Positions 28,539 through 38,814 are shown, numbered from the stretch's first letter. The stretch: 64,000 nt of DNA from Streptomyces cynarae (GCF_025642135.1 NZ_CP106793.1:248001-312000); one strand, 5' to 3'. Notes: generated from the letters alone by a model not told the origin. A program made the numbers and translations.

Positions 28539-29218
28539 CCTTCGAAGCGGTAACCCATGCCGGGTTCGGTGATGAGATAGCAGGGGTGGGCGGGGTCGGT
28601 TTCCAGTTTGCGCCGTAGCTGGGCCATGTAGACCCGCAGGTAGTTGGTCTTGTTGCTCTGGGAAACTCCCCAGACCTCCTGCAGCAGGTCCTTCTGTGTG
28701 ATCAGGCGGCCCGGGTTGGTGGCGAGGATCTGCAGCAGGTGCCATTCGGTGGGTGTCAGGCGGACGTCCCGTCCGTCCCGGTGGACCTTCTTGGCGAGCA
28801 GGTCGATGGCGAAGCCTTCCGTCTTCACCAGCGTCGTCTCCGGGGCCAGCGGCGCTGCTTCCGTGCGGCGGACGGCGGCCCGCAGCCGGGCGAGTAGTTC
28901 GTCCATGCTGAACGGCTTGGTGATGTAGCCGTCAGCCCCCGCGTCGAGCGCGGCTACCTTCTCGTCGGACGCCTGGCGGGCGGACAGCACGAGGATCGGT
29001 ACTCGGGTCCAGTCACGCAGCGCTCTGATCACATCGGTGCCGTCCATGTCGGGCAGCCCGAGGTCGAGCAGCACCACGTCCGGCTGGCGCGCGGCCGCCA
29101 GACGGAGCGCGGTGGCGCGGTCGGGCGCCGCGTGGACGCCGTACCAGCGGGCCTGCAGGTTGATCGCAAGGGCGCGAACGAGCTGCGAGTCGTCCTCCAC
29201 CACGAGCACCCGGGTCAT
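28535..29218 (-). CDS. kdpE: KdpE response regulator
   Basis: 227 residues. The receiver domain has VLVVEDD, phospho-acceptor Asp in VVLLDLGLPDMDG (residue about 53), the Thr/Ser switch region ILVLSAR and Lys in YITKPF. An OmpR-type winged helix follows (LTPTEWHLLQILATNPGRLIT, NYLRVYMAQLRRKLE). It is expected to activate kdpFABC at low K+. Gene order is kdpFABC-E-D rather than D-E. MTRVLVVEDD is chosen as the start; 18 residues upstream are not homologous. Its kinase partner is truncated. Confidence 0.93.
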   Translation of the reverse strand: MTRVLVVEDDSQLVRALAINLQARWYGVHAAPDRATALRLAAARQPDVVLLDLGLPDMDGTDVIRALRDWTRVPILVLSARQASDEKVAALDAGADGYITKPFSMDELLARLRAAVRRTEAAPLAPETTLVKTEGFAIDLLAKKVHRDGRDVRLTPTEWHLLQILATNPGRLITQKDLLQEVWGVSQSNKTNYLRVYMAQLRRKLETDPAHPCYLITEPGMGYRFEG

Positions 29219-29352
29219 GGGTGTGTGCCCTTCCTGTCGTACGTCGGGCCAGGCGCGCCGGGAGCCACGCATCCGACTTCACGGCTTGCCGGAGTCGACG
29301 GCATCCGGGCTGCTCGTCGGCCGCCGGCTCCCGCACGTGTCGCGTACGGCTA

Positions 29353-30021
29353 TCAGTGCTTCGCCACGAGGTCCTTGAGCGCGATGTTGAGTTCCAGGAC
29401 GTTCACGCGGGGCTCGCCCATGAAGCCGAGAGTGCGGCCCTCCGTGTGATCCTCGACCAGCTTCTCCACCTCGGCGACGGACAGGCCGTTCCTCTCCGCG
29501 ACCCGGTGGACCTGGAGTTCCGCGTACTGCGGGGAGATGTCCGGGTCCAGACCCGAGCCGGAGGACGTCACCGCGTCGGCGGGGACCTCGGACGACCTGA
29601 CCGTGTAGCCGGGCACCGAATTGTCCTTGATGACAGCGGCCTTGGCGTCCTCGACCTGCTTGATGAGCACCTTGCTGTCGGCGGAGAGGTTGGTGGCGCC
29701 GGACACGAGCAGCTTGTAGCGCGTGTTCACACTGTTCGCGCCGAGGCCGTTCGCCGGACGGCCCTGGAACCACTTCAGGTCGGCGTCCGGGGTCTGCTGC
29801 CCCTGCTTGAGCGGCAGGTTGTACGACTGCCCGATCAGGGAGGAGCCGACGACCTTGCCGTCCGCCTTGATCTCCGAGCCGTTCGCCTTGCTGCTGAACA
29901 GCCCCTGGGCGATGCCGGTGATCACCAGCGGATAGATGACGCCCGTCACCAGGGTCAGCACGAGGAGGGCGCGCAGGCCGGCCCAGAGCAACCTGGCGGT
30001 GTTGGTTACCGAGTTGTTCAT
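29353..30021 (-). CDS. kdpC: Potassium-transporting ATPase subunit C
   Basis: 222 residues. One N-terminal membrane helix (LLWAGLRALLVLTLVTGVIYPLVITG) is followed by an extracytoplasmic domain with family features QSYNLP, WFQGRP, the GSGLDPDISP motif and QVHRVAERNGL. It is an assembly and affinity subunit of the Kdp P-type ATPase. It starts 5 bp after the kdpB stop. A 134-bp gap separates it from kdpE. Confidence 0.95.
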   Translation of the reverse strand: MNNSVTNTARLLWAGLRALLVLTLVTGVIYPLVITGIAQGLFSSKANGSEIKADGKVVGSSLIGQSYNLPLKQGQQTPDADLKWFQGRPANGLGANSVNTRYKLLVSGATNLSADSKVLIKQVEDAKAAVIKDNSVPGYTVRSSEVPADAVTSSGSGLDPDISPQYAELQVHRVAERNGLSVAEVEKLVEDHTEGRTLGFMGEPRVNVLELNIALKDLVAKH

Positions 30022-30026
30022 GGCGA

Positions 30027-32126
30027 TCAGCCGATTCCGGGGATGAGGGAGATGAGCAGGTCGATGATCTTGATGCCGATGAAAGGCGCGACGAGACCGC
30101 CGACGCCATAGATCGCGAGGTTGCGGCGCAGCATCTTGTCCGCGCTCATCGGCCGGTACTGCACGCCCTTCAGGGACAGCGGCACCAACGCGATGATGAT
30201 CAGCGCGTTGAAGACGACCGCGGACAGGATCGCCGAGTCCGGCGAGGCCAGGTGCATGATGTTCAGCTTGTCCAGCCCCGGGTAGACCGCCGCGAACAGC
30301 GCCGGGATGATCGCGAAGTACTTCGCGACGTCGTTGGCGATGGAGAACGTCGTGAGCGCGCCCCGGGTGATGAGGAGTTGCTTGCCGATCTCGACGATCT
30401 CGATGAGCTTGGTCGGGTTGGAGTCGAGGTCGACCATGTTGCCGGCCTCCTTGGCGGCCGACGTCCCGGTGTTCATGGCCACGCCGACGTCCGCCTGTGC
30501 GAGGGCGGGGGCGTCGTTGGTGCCGTCGCCGGTCATCGCGACCAGTTTGCCGCCGGCCTGCTCCCGTTTGATGAGGGCCATCTTGTCCTCGGGGGTGGCC
30601 TCGGCGAGGAAGTCGTCCACGCCCGCCTCCTCGGCGATCGCCTTGGCGGTCAGCGGGTTGTCGCCGGTGATCATGACGGTTCTGATGCCCATGCGGCGCA
30701 GCTCGTCGAACCGCTCGCGCATGCCCTCCTTGACGACGTCCTTCAGATGGATCACGCCCAGTACGCGGGCGCCCTTGTCGTCGTGGACGGCGACGAGCAG
30801 TGGGGTGCCGCCCGCCTCGGATATCCGGTTGGTGATCTCGCCGGCGTCCGCTGCGACGGTTCCGTCGTGCTCCTCGATCCAGGCGATGACGGAACCGGCC
30901 GCGCCCTTGCGGATCTTCCGGCCGTCGACGTCCACGCCCGACATGCGGGTCTGGGCGGTGAATGCGATCCACTCGGCGCCGACCAGTTCGCCCTGGTGCC
31001 GCTGGCGCAGCCCGTACTTCTCCTTGGCCAGGACGACGATGGAGCGGCCCTCCGGGGTCTCGTCGGCCAGCGACGAAAGCTGGGCGGCGTCGGCGACCTC
31101 GGCCTCCGTGGTGCCGTGCACCGGCACGAACTCGGACGCCTGGCGGTTGCCGAAGGTGATGGTGCCTGTCTTGTCGAGCAGCAGGGTGGAGACGTCTCCG
31201 GCGGCCTCGACCGCGCGGCCCGACATGGCGAGGACGTTGCGCTGGACGAGACGGTCCATGCCGGCGATGCCGATCGCGGACAGCAGCGCGCCGATCGTCG
31301 TAGGGATGAGGCAGACCAGCAGGGCCACCAGGACGACCATCGTCAGATGCGTTCCCGCGTAGGTCGCGAACGGCGGCAGCGTCGCCACCGCGAGCAGGAA
31401 GACGATGGTCAGCGACGCCAGCAGGATGTTCAACGCGATCTCGTTCGGCGTCTTCTGCCGGGCCGCGCCTTCGACCAGGTTGATCATGCGGTCGATGAAG
31501 GTCTCACCGGGCTTTGTCGTGATCTTGATGACGATGCGGTCGGAGAGGACCTTCGTACCGCCGGTGACGGCGCTGCGGTCGCCGCCGGACTCGCGGATGA
31601 CCGGCGCCGACTCGCCGGTGATGGCCGACTCGTCGACGGAGGCTACGCCTTCGACAACGTCACCGTCGCCGGGGATGATGTCGCCTGCCTCGCACACGAC
31701 GAGGTCACCGATCTTCAGGTCGGTGCCAGGGACCCGCTCCTCGGTGTCGCCCACGAGCCGCCTGGCCACGGTGTCGGTCTTGGCCTTGCGCAACGTGTCG
31801 GCCTGTGCCTTGCCACGGCCCTCGGCGACCGCCTCCGCCAGGTTGGCGAAGACGACGGTCAGCCACAGCCAGGCGCTGATCGCCCAGCCGAACCAGTCGC
31901 CCGGGTCCTTGAATGAGAACAGCGTCGTCAGCACGGAGCCGATCCACACCACGAACATCACGGGGGACTTGACCATCACGCGCGGGTCGAGTTTGCGGAA
32001 GGCGTCCGGCAGCGACTTGACGAGCTGCTTGGGGTCGAAGAGGCCCGCGCCGACACGGCCCTCGGCAGGCTTGTGCCCGGTGGGTACGTCGCTGTGCGGC
32101 GCCTGGGTCGGGGTGGCTGTGGACAT
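30027..32126 (-). CDS. kdpB: Potassium-transporting ATPase subunit B
   Basis: 699 residues, the P-type ATPase catalytic subunit. Visible are TGES (actuator), the phosphorylated Asp318 in DKTGT, the [11 protein letters not shown] and KGA nucleotide region, and [22 protein letters not shown]. The start [11 protein letters not shown] has AGAGGA five bases upstream. An alternative ATG at 32159 overlaps the kdpA stop as ATGA and would add 11 residues. It is encoded in kdpFABC order with tight spacing. Confidence 0.96.
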   Translation of the reverse strand: MSTATPTQAPHSDVPTGHKPAEGRVGAGLFDPKQLVKSLPDAFRKLDPRVMVKSPVMFVVWIGSVLTTLFSFKDPGDWFGWAISAWLWLTVVFANLAEAVAEGRGKAQADTLRKAKTDTVARRLVGDTEERVPGTDLKIGDLVVCEAGDIIPGDGDVVEGVASVDESAITGESAPVIRESGGDRSAVTGGTKVLSDRIVIKITTKPGETFIDRMINLVEGAARQKTPNEIALNILLASLTIVFLLAVATLPPFATYAGTHLTMVVLVALLVCLIPTTIGALLSAIGIAGMDRLVQRNVLAMSGRAVEAAGDVSTLLLDKTGTITFGNRQASEFVPVHGTTEAEVADAAQLSSLADETPEGRSIVVLAKEKYGLRQRHQGELVGAEWIAFTAQTRMSGVDVDGRKIRKGAAGSVIAWIEEHDGTVAADAGEITNRISEAGGTPLLVAVHDDKGARVLGVIHLKDVVKEGMRERFDELRRMGIRTVMITGDNPLTAKAIAEEAGVDDFLAEATPEDKMALIKREQAGGKLVAMTGDGTNDAPALAQADVGVAMNTGTSAAKEAGNMVDLDSNPTKLIEIVEIGKQLLITRGALTTFSIANDVAKYFAIIPALFAAVYPGLDKLNIMHLASPDSAILSAVVFNALIIIALVPLSLKGVQYRPMSADKMLRRNLAIYGVGGLVAPFIGIKIIDLLISLIPGIG

Positions 32127-32155
32127 CGAGTCCTCTTGCTCGTGTGTGCCAGTGG

Positions 32156-33850
32156 TCATGACGCCAGCCCCTCGGCCAGCGGACCCAGCGCGAGGGCTGG
32201 GAAGTAGGTCAGGCCGGTGATGATCAGGATCGCGCCCACCAGCAGGCCGGTGAACAGCGGCTTCTCGGTGCGCAAGGTGCCCGCGGTGACCGGGACCGGC
32301 TTCTGCTCGGACAGCGAGCCGGCCAGGGCGAGGACGAACACCATCGGCAGGAAGCGGCCGAGGATCATCGCGAGCCCGGTCATGGTGTTGTACCAGTCCG
32401 TGTTCGCGTTCAGGCCGGCGAAGGCCGAACCGTTGTTGTTCGACGCGGACGTGAAGGCGTACAGCACCTCGGAGAAGCCGTGGGCCCCGGAGTTGAGCAT
32501 CGAGTGCGGAGGTGTGGGCAGGGCCATGGATGCCGCGGTGAAGACGAGGACCAGGGCTGGCGTGATGAGGATGTAGCAGGCCGCCAGCTTGATCTCGCGG
32601 GAGCCGATCTTCTTGCCCAGGTACTCCGGTGTGCGGCCGACCATCAGACCGGCGATGAACACCGCGATCACAGCCATGACGAGCATGCCGTACAGGCCGG
32701 AGCCGGTACCACCGGGCGCGATCTCGCCCAGCATCATGCCGAGCATGGCGACTCCGCCGCCGAGACCAGTGAAGGAGGAGTGGAAGGAGTCCACCGCTCC
32801 CGTCGAGGTCAGGGTGGTCGACACCGCGAAGATCGACGACGATCCGACGCCGAAGCGGACCTCCTTGCCCTCCATCGCACCGCCCGCGAACTGCGGGGCC
32901 GGGCCGTGGTGGGCGAACTCCGCCCACATCATGAGGGCGACGAAGCCGATCCAGATGGTGGCCATGGTCGCGAGGATCGCGTAGCCCTGCTTGACCGAGC
33001 CGACCATCACCCCGAACGTGCGGGTCAGCGAGAACGGGATCACCAGCAGCAGGAAGATCTCGAAGAGGTTGGTGAACGGGGTCGGGTTCTCGAACGGGTG
33101 GGCGGAGTTGGCGTTGAAGTAGCCGCCGCCGTTCGTGCCGAACTCCTTGATGGCCTCCTGGGAGGCGACCGCGCCGCCGTTCCACTGCTGCGAGCCGCCC
33201 AGGAACTGACCGACCTCGTGGATGCCGGAGAAGTTCTGGATGACGCCGCACGCCACGAGGACGATCGCGGCGATGGCAGCGCCCGGCACCAGGATGCGGA
33301 TCGTGCCGCGCACCAGGTCGGTCCAGAAGTTGCCCAGCTCACCGGTGCGCGACCGTGCGAAGCCGCGCACCAGCGCCACGGCCACCGCGATACCCACCGC
33401 GGCCGACACGAAGTTCTGCACGGCCAGACCGGCGGTCTGCACCACGTGGCCCATGGCCTGCTCGCCGGAGTACGACTGCCAGTTGGTGTTGGTGACGAAC
33501 GATGCGGCCGTGTTGAACGCCTGCGCCGGGTCGATCGACTTGAAGTCCAGCGAACCGGGCAGCACGCCCTGGACCCGCTGCAGCAGGTACAGGAACAGGA
33601 CACTGACCGCGGAGAAGGCGAGCAGACCGCGCAGGTATGCCGGCCAGCGCATTTCCGCGTCCGGGTTGGCGCCGACGCCCTTGTAGATCCACTTCTCGAC
33701 GCGCCAGTGCTTGTCGGAGGAGAAGACCTTGGCCATGTAGTCGCCGAGCGGGATGTAGGCGAGCGCCAGCGCGCCGATCAGAGCGAGCAGCTGGAGCACG
33801 CCGGCAAGTACGGGACCCATGTCGCCCGCTGCGGTAGCAGCTGATGTCAC
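32156..33850 (-). CDS. kdpA: Potassium-transporting ATPase subunit A
   Basis: A 564-residue membrane protein homologous to K+ channels of the SKT superfamily. The four selectivity-filter regions are visible, e.g. [44 protein letters not shown] and [10 protein letters not shown]. It is read from GTG at 33850, two bases after the kdpF stop; an ATG ten codons later is an alternative. It forms the K+ uptake path of the Kdp complex. Confidence 0.96.
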   Translation of the reverse strand: MTSAATAAGDMGPVLAGVLQLLALIGALALAYIPLGDYMAKVFSSDKHWRVEKWIYKGVGANPDAEMRWPAYLRGLLAFSAVSVLFLYLLQRVQGVLPGSLDFKSIDPAQAFNTAASFVTNTNWQSYSGEQAMGHVVQTAGLAVQNFVSAAVGIAVAVALVRGFARSRTGELGNFWTDLVRGTIRILVPGAAIAAIVLVACGVIQNFSGIHEVGQFLGGSQQWNGGAVASQEAIKEFGTNGGGYFNANSAHPFENPTPFTNLFEIFLLLVIPFSLTRTFGVMVGSVKQGYAILATMATIWIGFVALMMWAEFAHHGPAPQFAGGAMEGKEVRFGVGSSSIFAVSTTLTSTGAVDSFHSSFTGLGGGVAMLGMMLGEIAPGGTGSGLYGMLVMAVIAVFIAGLMVGRTPEYLGKKIGSREIKLAACYILITPALVLVFTAASMALPTPPHSMLNSGAHGFSEVLYAFTSASNNNGSAFAGLNANTDWYNTMTGLAMILGRFLPMVFVLALAGSLSEQKPVPVTAGTLRTEKPLFTGLLVGAILIITGLTYFPALALGPLAEGLAS

Positions 33851-33852
33851 CG

Positions 33853-33942
33853 TCAGAACCTCTCCGGGAAGATCAGGGCGAGGACGAGATAACCCAGCAG
33901 GGCGACGGCCACGACCAGGCCGACGATGTTCTCGACGGTCAC
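33853..33942 (-). CDS. kdpF: KdpF small membrane subunit
   Basis: A 29-residue single-helix peptide, [20 protein letters not shown] then LALIFPERF, matching KdpF, which stabilises the KdpABC complex in the membrane. The GTG start overlaps the stop of a preceding 27-codon frame (GTGA) and its stop lies 2 bp before kdpA. Confidence 0.92.
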   Translation of the reverse strand: MTVENIVGLVVAVALLGYLVLALIFPERF

Positions 33943-34022
33943 AGCTTCGTCACCCCCTTTGCGGCGAGGGCCACCAGCGCGAAGGCCGCCAGTGTGACAA
34001 CGACGAAGGCCAGATCGGCCAT
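33939..34022 (-). CDS. 27-residue membrane micropeptide upstream of kdpF
   Basis: [19 protein letters not shown] followed by AAKGVTKL: one predicted membrane helix with a basic end. It has a good CAGGAG ribosome site and its stop overlaps the kdpF GTG by 4 bp, so the two are probably translationally coupled. It is the first frame of the kdp transcript. It may be a second small Kdp subunit or a leader peptide controlling kdpF. Too short for most gene finders. Confidence 0.65.
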   Translation of the reverse strand: MADLAFVVVTLAAFALVALAAKGVTKL

Positions 34023-34338
34023 CGTGAACTCCTGGTTTGAGGTCCGGGTGGAACAAGAACGGTTAGAGGAAACCGCTTCTCCAGCCGGATTCGGTCGTCC
34101 GTTGACGACCCTCATACGGCGGGCGCCACAGCTTTGACGGCACTCTTACGGGCGCTGATCCATACCGGCGAGTAGTCCTGCGTCTCCGTGAGGGGCGTCA
34201 CAGGGCGGTCATGACGAGAGATGGGGCTTCCATCGCTCGCGGACGCTCCGCAACGGCAGCGCCAAACCCTGCCCCAGATTCGTCAGAGTGGCGTCAAGAG
34301 GCGTTGATCCGGCTGCCGGTACGTCTACGGTCACCGGT

Positions 34339-34896
34339 ATGGGACGTCGCGACCACGCGCGCAAGGCGCCGGAAGATGCTCGCCCAGACACACCCGGTGA
34401 CACCGCGCACGACCTCCGCTGGGCCCGAGACGTGAAGAACTCCGTCCGCTGCGCCGCCGCGCTCCTCGTCCTGCTCCTGCTCATCGACTGGGGCTCTGGC
34501 CGACTGGCGCTCTGGCGCGGCGCCCTGTGGCTCGCCCTGGCGCTGCTCCTGCTCCTCGTGCTGTACCCCGCTCAGGTCTCTGCCGGCGAGGGCTGGCTGA
34601 CATCGCGCCGGTTGCTGCGCGAGCGCGGGATCCGTACGGAGTTGCTGGTGTCCGTCCGCTGGCTGGACGGCGTGTCCCCACGGCTCCTGCTACGGGACGC
34701 GCTCGGCGGCCGAGTGCAGATCGACCCGGACGTCCTCGTGCGTAACCCCTGGCTGTGGTACCGGCTGGACGAGGGCGCCCGGAAGGCGGCAGAAGACGGC
34801 CTGCTGCTGTGCGGGGCGACCGCACTGCAGCGCGTCTCCCAACGCGTTGCCCGTCAGACCGCCCGCGCCGTGTTCGAAGCCTCCGGCCTGGAATGA
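34339..34896 (+). CDS. Two-helix membrane protein, paralogue of 38916-39434
   Basis: 185 residues. After a polar N-terminus come two membrane helices (AALLVLLLLIDWGSG and ALWLALALLLLLVLYPAQV) and a cytoplasmic domain with GWLTSRRLLRERGIRTELLVSVRW, LLLRDALGGRVQIDPDVL, NPWLWYRLDEG and the ending ARAVFEASGLE. The 38916 protein repeats this plan almost motif for motif. The PH-like fold is a guess. Divergent from kdp. Unknown function. Confidence 0.75.
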   Translation: MGRRDHARKAPEDARPDTPGDTAHDLRWARDVKNSVRCAAALLVLLLLIDWGSGRLALWRGALWLALALLLLLVLYPAQVSAGEGWLTSRRLLRERGIRTELLVSVRWLDGVSPRLLLRDALGGRVQIDPDVLVRNPWLWYRLDEGARKAAEDGLLLCGATALQRVSQRVARQTARAVFEASGLE

Positions 34897-34899
34897 CAG

Positions 34900-35000
34900 G
34901 CCCGTGCCACGGGATCGCTGAGCATCCGGCAGGTCTTGCCGACCTCCGGGGCCGCCCCGAGGTAGACCTTCAGCCGTCCTCGCCGTACGTCACCGTTCAT
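34900..35000 (-). pseudogene. Second kdpD relic, start codon region only
   Basis: On the minus strand ATG at 35000 reads MNGDVRRGRLKVYLGAAPEV then GKTCRMLSDP. This matches the extreme N-terminus of KdpD (RGRLKVYLGAAPGVGKTYAML), with the Walker A glycine changed to Glu. Only about 30 codons remain before it meets the tail of the 34339 gene. It is distinct from the longer kdpD fragment at 28045-28538. Confidence 0.75.
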
Positions 35001-35033
35001 CGCCGCCGACGCACCACGCCCACTGGATCAACT

Positions 35034-35049
35034 CCCTTGTGCACAAGGG
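35034..35049. repeat. 16-bp perfect palindrome upstream of antiporter gene
   Basis: CCCTTGTGCACAAGGG, perfectly symmetric, 185 bp before the antiporter start. It could be a regulator site. The stretch 35001-35233 holds no gene that I can recognise. Confidence 0.5.
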
Positions 35050-35233
35050 GACTCTATTGACGGAAGCACTTCCGCGGTCGGTCAGGGCGGCTGTCAGCGC
35101 TTTCTTGGCCGCTGGTCACCGGGCCGTTGGACTGTCTTGACGTGCCACAGGCCCGATAGGGTGACAGCGGTGTGCCGGGAAGTCTGGTCGGCGGGGAGCC
35201 GCAGTGGCTCCGATCGGAGCTTCAGGGGGCGGC

Positions 35234-36808
35234 ATGCGCAGTGTGGGGACGGTTCTCGGACTCGTGGTGCTGGCCACGGTGGTGGCCACCTTCGCCCGCC
35301 GGTGGCGTATCCCCGCTCCCTCACTGCTTGTGGTCGCCGGTCTCGCCGCGGCTTTGCTGCCGGGCACCCCGCAGATCGAAATCAGTCCCGACATCATCGG
35401 CCTGGTCGTGCTGCCCCCTCTGCTGTACGCGAGCGCCGAGGACATGCCCTGGCGGGAGCTGCGCGCGGTGTGGCAGCCGGTCGGGATCCTCGCGATCGGC
35501 CTGGTCCTGGCCTCCGCCGCGGCGGTGGCCGCAGTGGCGTCGCTGGTGGCGCCGCTGTCGTGGCAGATGGCGTTCGTGCTGGGCGCGGTCCTGGCCAGCA
35601 CCGACCCGGTGGCGGTCACCGCGCTCGGCCGCAGGCTGGCTCTGCCGCCGAAGGTCCAGGTCCTGGTGCAGGCGGAGAGCCTGTTCAACGACGCGACCTC
35701 GTTGGTGCTGGTCCGGGTGGCGGCGGGCGTCGCCGTGGCCTCTGCGGCCGCCCATTGGGGTGCGGCGGGTGGTGAGTTCCTGCTGCTCGCGGGGGGCGGC
35801 ACGGTGATCGGCGCGGCCCTGGCCGGAGTGGTGACGCTGATCCGGCGGCGAACCGAGGACCCGGTCCTGGAGACGGTGATCGCCCTGGTCACCCCGTACG
35901 CCGCCTACCTGCTCGCGGAGGCCGCCCACACCTCGGGCGTGACGTCGGTCGTGGTGGCCGGGGTGGTCCTGGGCGGGCGGGGCGACCGGCTCACCAACGC
36001 CCGCATCAGGCTCCAACTGCACGCCGTCTACGGCACGGTGGTGTTTCTGCTGGAGAGCGTGGTGTTCAGCCTCATAGGGCTGGCCCTGCCCGCGCAGGTG
36101 CGGGCGTTGTCCGACGGTGACCGGTCCTGGCCGCTGTACGCCCTCGCCGTCGCCGTCACGCTCATCGCCGTACGCATGCTGTGGCTCGCGCCCCTGTCGG
36201 CGGTCGTCCAGCGCAAGGGCGGCGTCAGCCGCATGAACTGGCGGGTGCCGATGGTCCTGACCTGGGCCGGCACCCGAGGGGTGATGCCGCTGGCCGCCGC
36301 CCTGTCCATCCCGGAGGTCGCGAAGAACGGCACCGCGCTCACGGGCCGGCCGCTGGTCCTCGTCCTGACGACCTCGGTCGTGGTCGTCACCCTCGTCGTG
36401 CAGGGCTTCACCCTCGCCCCGGTCGTCCGCCGATCCGGCATCGCCCTGGAGCCCGCCCACACCGAACGGGAAGAGGTCGAGGCCCGCTCCCACCTCGCCC
36501 ATGCCGGACTCGCCCGGCTGGAGGAACTCGCGGAGCTGGATGCCGTACCGGAGATCGTCCTCGACCGGCTCCGCCGCGCCTTGACGGCCCGGCTGGACGA
36601 CGCCCGAGACCGCCTCGCCGAGAGCAACGGCACCGGCGTTCCAGCCGAATCCAACGACCTGGTCTACCGCCAGCTGCGCCGCGACCTGATCGCGGTGGAG
36701 ACGGCGGAACTGCAGCGCCTGTACGACGACCACCGCATCAGCGACACGACACGCCGCCGCCTCCAGCGGTCCCTGGACCTGGAGGAGGCCAGGCTGGCCG
36801 ACGCCTGA
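35234..36808 (+). CDS. Na+/H+ antiporter, CPA1 (NhaP-like) family
   Basis: 524 residues with about 12 membrane helices and a C-terminal cytoplasmic helical tail of about 110 residues. CPA1 hallmarks are GAVLASTDPVAVTALG and QAESLFNDATSLVL, with the ion-binding Asp of the ND pair, then TWAGTRGVMPLAAAL. The ATG at 35234 follows AGGGGG. It is a monovalent cation/proton exchanger of the membrane, a sensible neighbour for the Kdp K+ pump, though not co-transcribed with it. Confidence 0.92.
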   Translation: MRSVGTVLGLVVLATVVATFARRWRIPAPSLLVVAGLAAALLPGTPQIEISPDIIGLVVLPPLLYASAEDMPWRELRAVWQPVGILAIGLVLASAAAVAAVASLVAPLSWQMAFVLGAVLASTDPVAVTALGRRLALPPKVQVLVQAESLFNDATSLVLVRVAAGVAVASAAAHWGAAGGEFLLLAGGGTVIGAALAGVVTLIRRRTEDPVLETVIALVTPYAAYLLAEAAHTSGVTSVVVAGVVLGGRGDRLTNARIRLQLHAVYGTVVFLLESVVFSLIGLALPAQVRALSDGDRSWPLYALAVAVTLIAVRMLWLAPLSAVVQRKGGVSRMNWRVPMVLTWAGTRGVMPLAAALSIPEVAKNGTALTGRPLVLVLTTSVVVVTLVVQGFTLAPVVRRSGIALEPAHTEREEVEARSHLAHAGLARLEELAELDAVPEIVLDRLRRALTARLDDARDRLAESNGTGVPAESNDLVYRQLRRDLIAVETAELQRLYDDHRISDTTRRRLQRSLDLEEARLADA

Positions 36809-36819
36809 AGAGACCACGG

Positions 36820-38388
36820 TCAGGGGAACTCGGCCAGCCTCGGCCGCAGTCCGAGCACGGTGAGCAGCATCGCCGCGAGCAGCAGAGCGCCCGCCCAGGG
36901 CAGCAGGTCGCTCACCGCCGACCTGCCCGCCCGGACGGACGCCGCGAAGTGTTCGCGGTTGATGTCCGTCACCTGGTCGAGGGCGGCCATCCACGCCCCG
37001 AAGTGCGCGTTGGAAGTTCCCGGCTTCCAGTCCATGCAGAACTCCACCGCCTCACGCTCCTTCCCCGCGGCCAGCAGCGCCCGGATCCTCCGGTCGTCGC
37101 GCTGATAGACGGCGTACGTATGCACCGTCCGCTCCGCGGCGGCCCGCTCCCCGGGAAAGGTGATGTTGTCCAGTTCGCGCCGGAACTCCCCCGTGAAACG
37201 CAGGTCGCCGTGGTCGGCCTCGTACGCCTGCCAGGTGGTGGCGAGTTCGGCGTCATACGTCGAGAGCGTCGCGCCCTTCAGGCCGTACAGCTTCTGGGAC
37301 TTGGCGAGGAACGACTGCGCGTACTGGTCGCGGCGTTCGGGGTCGAGCAGGTAGCGGCTCTCGTCGGCGTTGGCGTCGTAGGCGATGGCGCGGGCCCGGG
37401 AGAGGGCGACGACGGAGTCGAAGGCGTCGCGGCGCGCGCCGCGCAGGTGATCGGAGCCGGCGGTCAGCACCTGTGTGCCGAGGACGACGGCGAGCAGGGT
37501 GCAGACGGTGGCGGCCAGCACGCCCGGGTTGAGGACGCGCCGGAACCGGCGGGTCAGATACACCTGCAGGACGGTGAGCACGGCGAGGAGCAGCACGCCG
37601 AGGGCGATGACGGCGGCGAGCTGCGCGGACAGGGTGGAGCCGGCCGAGCGGTACTCCGCCTCAAAGTTCCGGTCGTTGGCGGACACCAGGTCCCGTGACG
37701 CGGGCAGAAGTCCGCGCTGCAGGAGGTCGGTCGCCCTGCGGTAGTCCACCAGGGCGGACGCCTTGCCGTCGGCACGCCCGTCGTTCTCCAGGGCGCGGCC
37801 GATGAGTTCCTGGTACTGGGCGAAGTCGTCGGTCAGGTTCTCCACGGTCTTCTCGTCGGCCGGGTCGCCCTGCGCCGCGACGGCGAGGGTTCGCAGGTCG
37901 TGCCCGATCTCGCGGCGGGCGTCGCCGTAGAAGCCGACCGCCTTGTCGTACGGGGTCCGCAGGCGCCCCTTCCCCGCGTTGCCGCTGGACAGCAGGATGT
38001 TGGCGGCCTGCGCGTCCATGTCGTTCAGGGCCAGGTTGAGGTCGGCCGCGCTGGTCGTGCGCGGTGCGTCACGTCCCGCCACACTGTCCCAGGTGCTCGT
38101 CGAGGTGAGCCCGGCGACGAGCAGCAGCACGGCCAAGGCGGCGGTGAGCAGAACGGTGGCCGCGCGCAGAAGGCGCAGCCGCCTGGGCACGGTGGCCCAC
38201 AAGCGGCGGCGCAGAGCGGCACGCGCGGTCACGGCCTGCCGACGGAGGCGCTGCCGCGGCCCGCCCGCCCGCGGCCCCACGCGTCCCCGTGGTCCGGAGC
38301 TGGCTCCGGGTGGGACGACCGCAGCCTGCCGTGGCTGTGCGCCGCCCTCCGTACGGGGCCCTTGCGCTGTGCCGGCCGTGATGGTCAC
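36820..38388 (-). CDS. Large integral membrane protein with two extracytoplasmic domains
   Basis: 522 residues starting at GTG after GGGGAGG. A proline/arginine-rich cytoplasmic head (about 70 residues) is followed by helix 1 (AATVLLTAALAVLLLVAGL), an extracytoplasmic helical domain, helix 2 (LAAVIALGVLLLAVLTVLQVYL), helix 3 (VLAATVCTLLAVVLGTQVL), a second extracytoplasmic domain and a final helix (LLPWAGALLLAAMLLTVLGL). The two loops resemble four-helix sensor domains of chemoreceptors or kinases, but no signalling output domain is attached. It converges with the antiporter gene (12-bp gap). Confidence 0.75.
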   Translation of the reverse strand: MTITAGTAQGPRTEGGAQPRQAAVVPPGASSGPRGRVGPRAGGPRQRLRRQAVTARAALRRRLWATVPRRLRLLRAATVLLTAALAVLLLVAGLTSTSTWDSVAGRDAPRTTSAADLNLALNDMDAQAANILLSSGNAGKGRLRTPYDKAVGFYGDARREIGHDLRTLAVAAQGDPADEKTVENLTDDFAQYQELIGRALENDGRADGKASALVDYRRATDLLQRGLLPASRDLVSANDRNFEAEYRSAGSTLSAQLAAVIALGVLLLAVLTVLQVYLTRRFRRVLNPGVLAATVCTLLAVVLGTQVLTAGSDHLRGARRDAFDSVVALSRARAIAYDANADESRYLLDPERRDQYAQSFLAKSQKLYGLKGATLSTYDAELATTWQAYEADHGDLRFTGEFRRELDNITFPGERAAAERTVHTYAVYQRDDRRIRALLAAGKEREAVEFCMDWKPGTSNAHFGAWMAALDQVTDINREHFAASVRAGRSAVSDLLPWAGALLLAAMLLTVLGLRPRLAEFP

Positions 38389-38559
38389 GGTCCTCCCCCA
38401 CCTCACGCCATGGACGCTCGCCCGCCCCGTCGGCGATCAGTCTGCGACCGGATCCGGCCATGCGAGAGAGGCGTTGACGTTTCCCTGACGGCTTCTCAGG
38501 TCGGTTTGACGGGACCTTGACGGCACCCGCGCCAGGCCCTTAGGAGGGCCGCAGATTCC

Positions 38560-38814
38560 TTGACGAACAGGCTGGTTCCGGCAACTGCCGGGATGAGATT
38601 CGCGGTCGGCCGCCGAGGGGCCGCGGACCTCCGCGTCCGCGACACGACCGGCTGCACCCCGCGCATCTACTTCGAGTGGACCGAGGGCGGCCCGTTCGCC
38701 AACTTCCTCCGTTTCTTCCTCTTCGGCCAGGGCGAGGTGGCCCCGGTCACCCGCGAGGTGCTGCGCGACGCGGAAGCGGACCGGAAGCTGCGCCCGAGGG
38801 TCCATGTGGGCTAG
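38560..38814 (+). pseudogene. Short ORF, probably C-terminal relic of a larger protein
   Basis: An 84-codon frame. Its compact, charged second half (RVRDTTGCTPRIYFEWTEGG, FANFLRFFLFGQGEVAPVTR) looks like the genuine end of a larger protein. The first dozen residues do not, and no ribosome site is obvious. I do not recognise the family. It could also be a small complete protein. Confidence 0.4.

Noticed and set aside
30252..33844. Long plus-strand frames opposite kdpB and kdpA
   Set aside because: Antisense shadows of unambiguous kdp genes; highly charged and motif-free.
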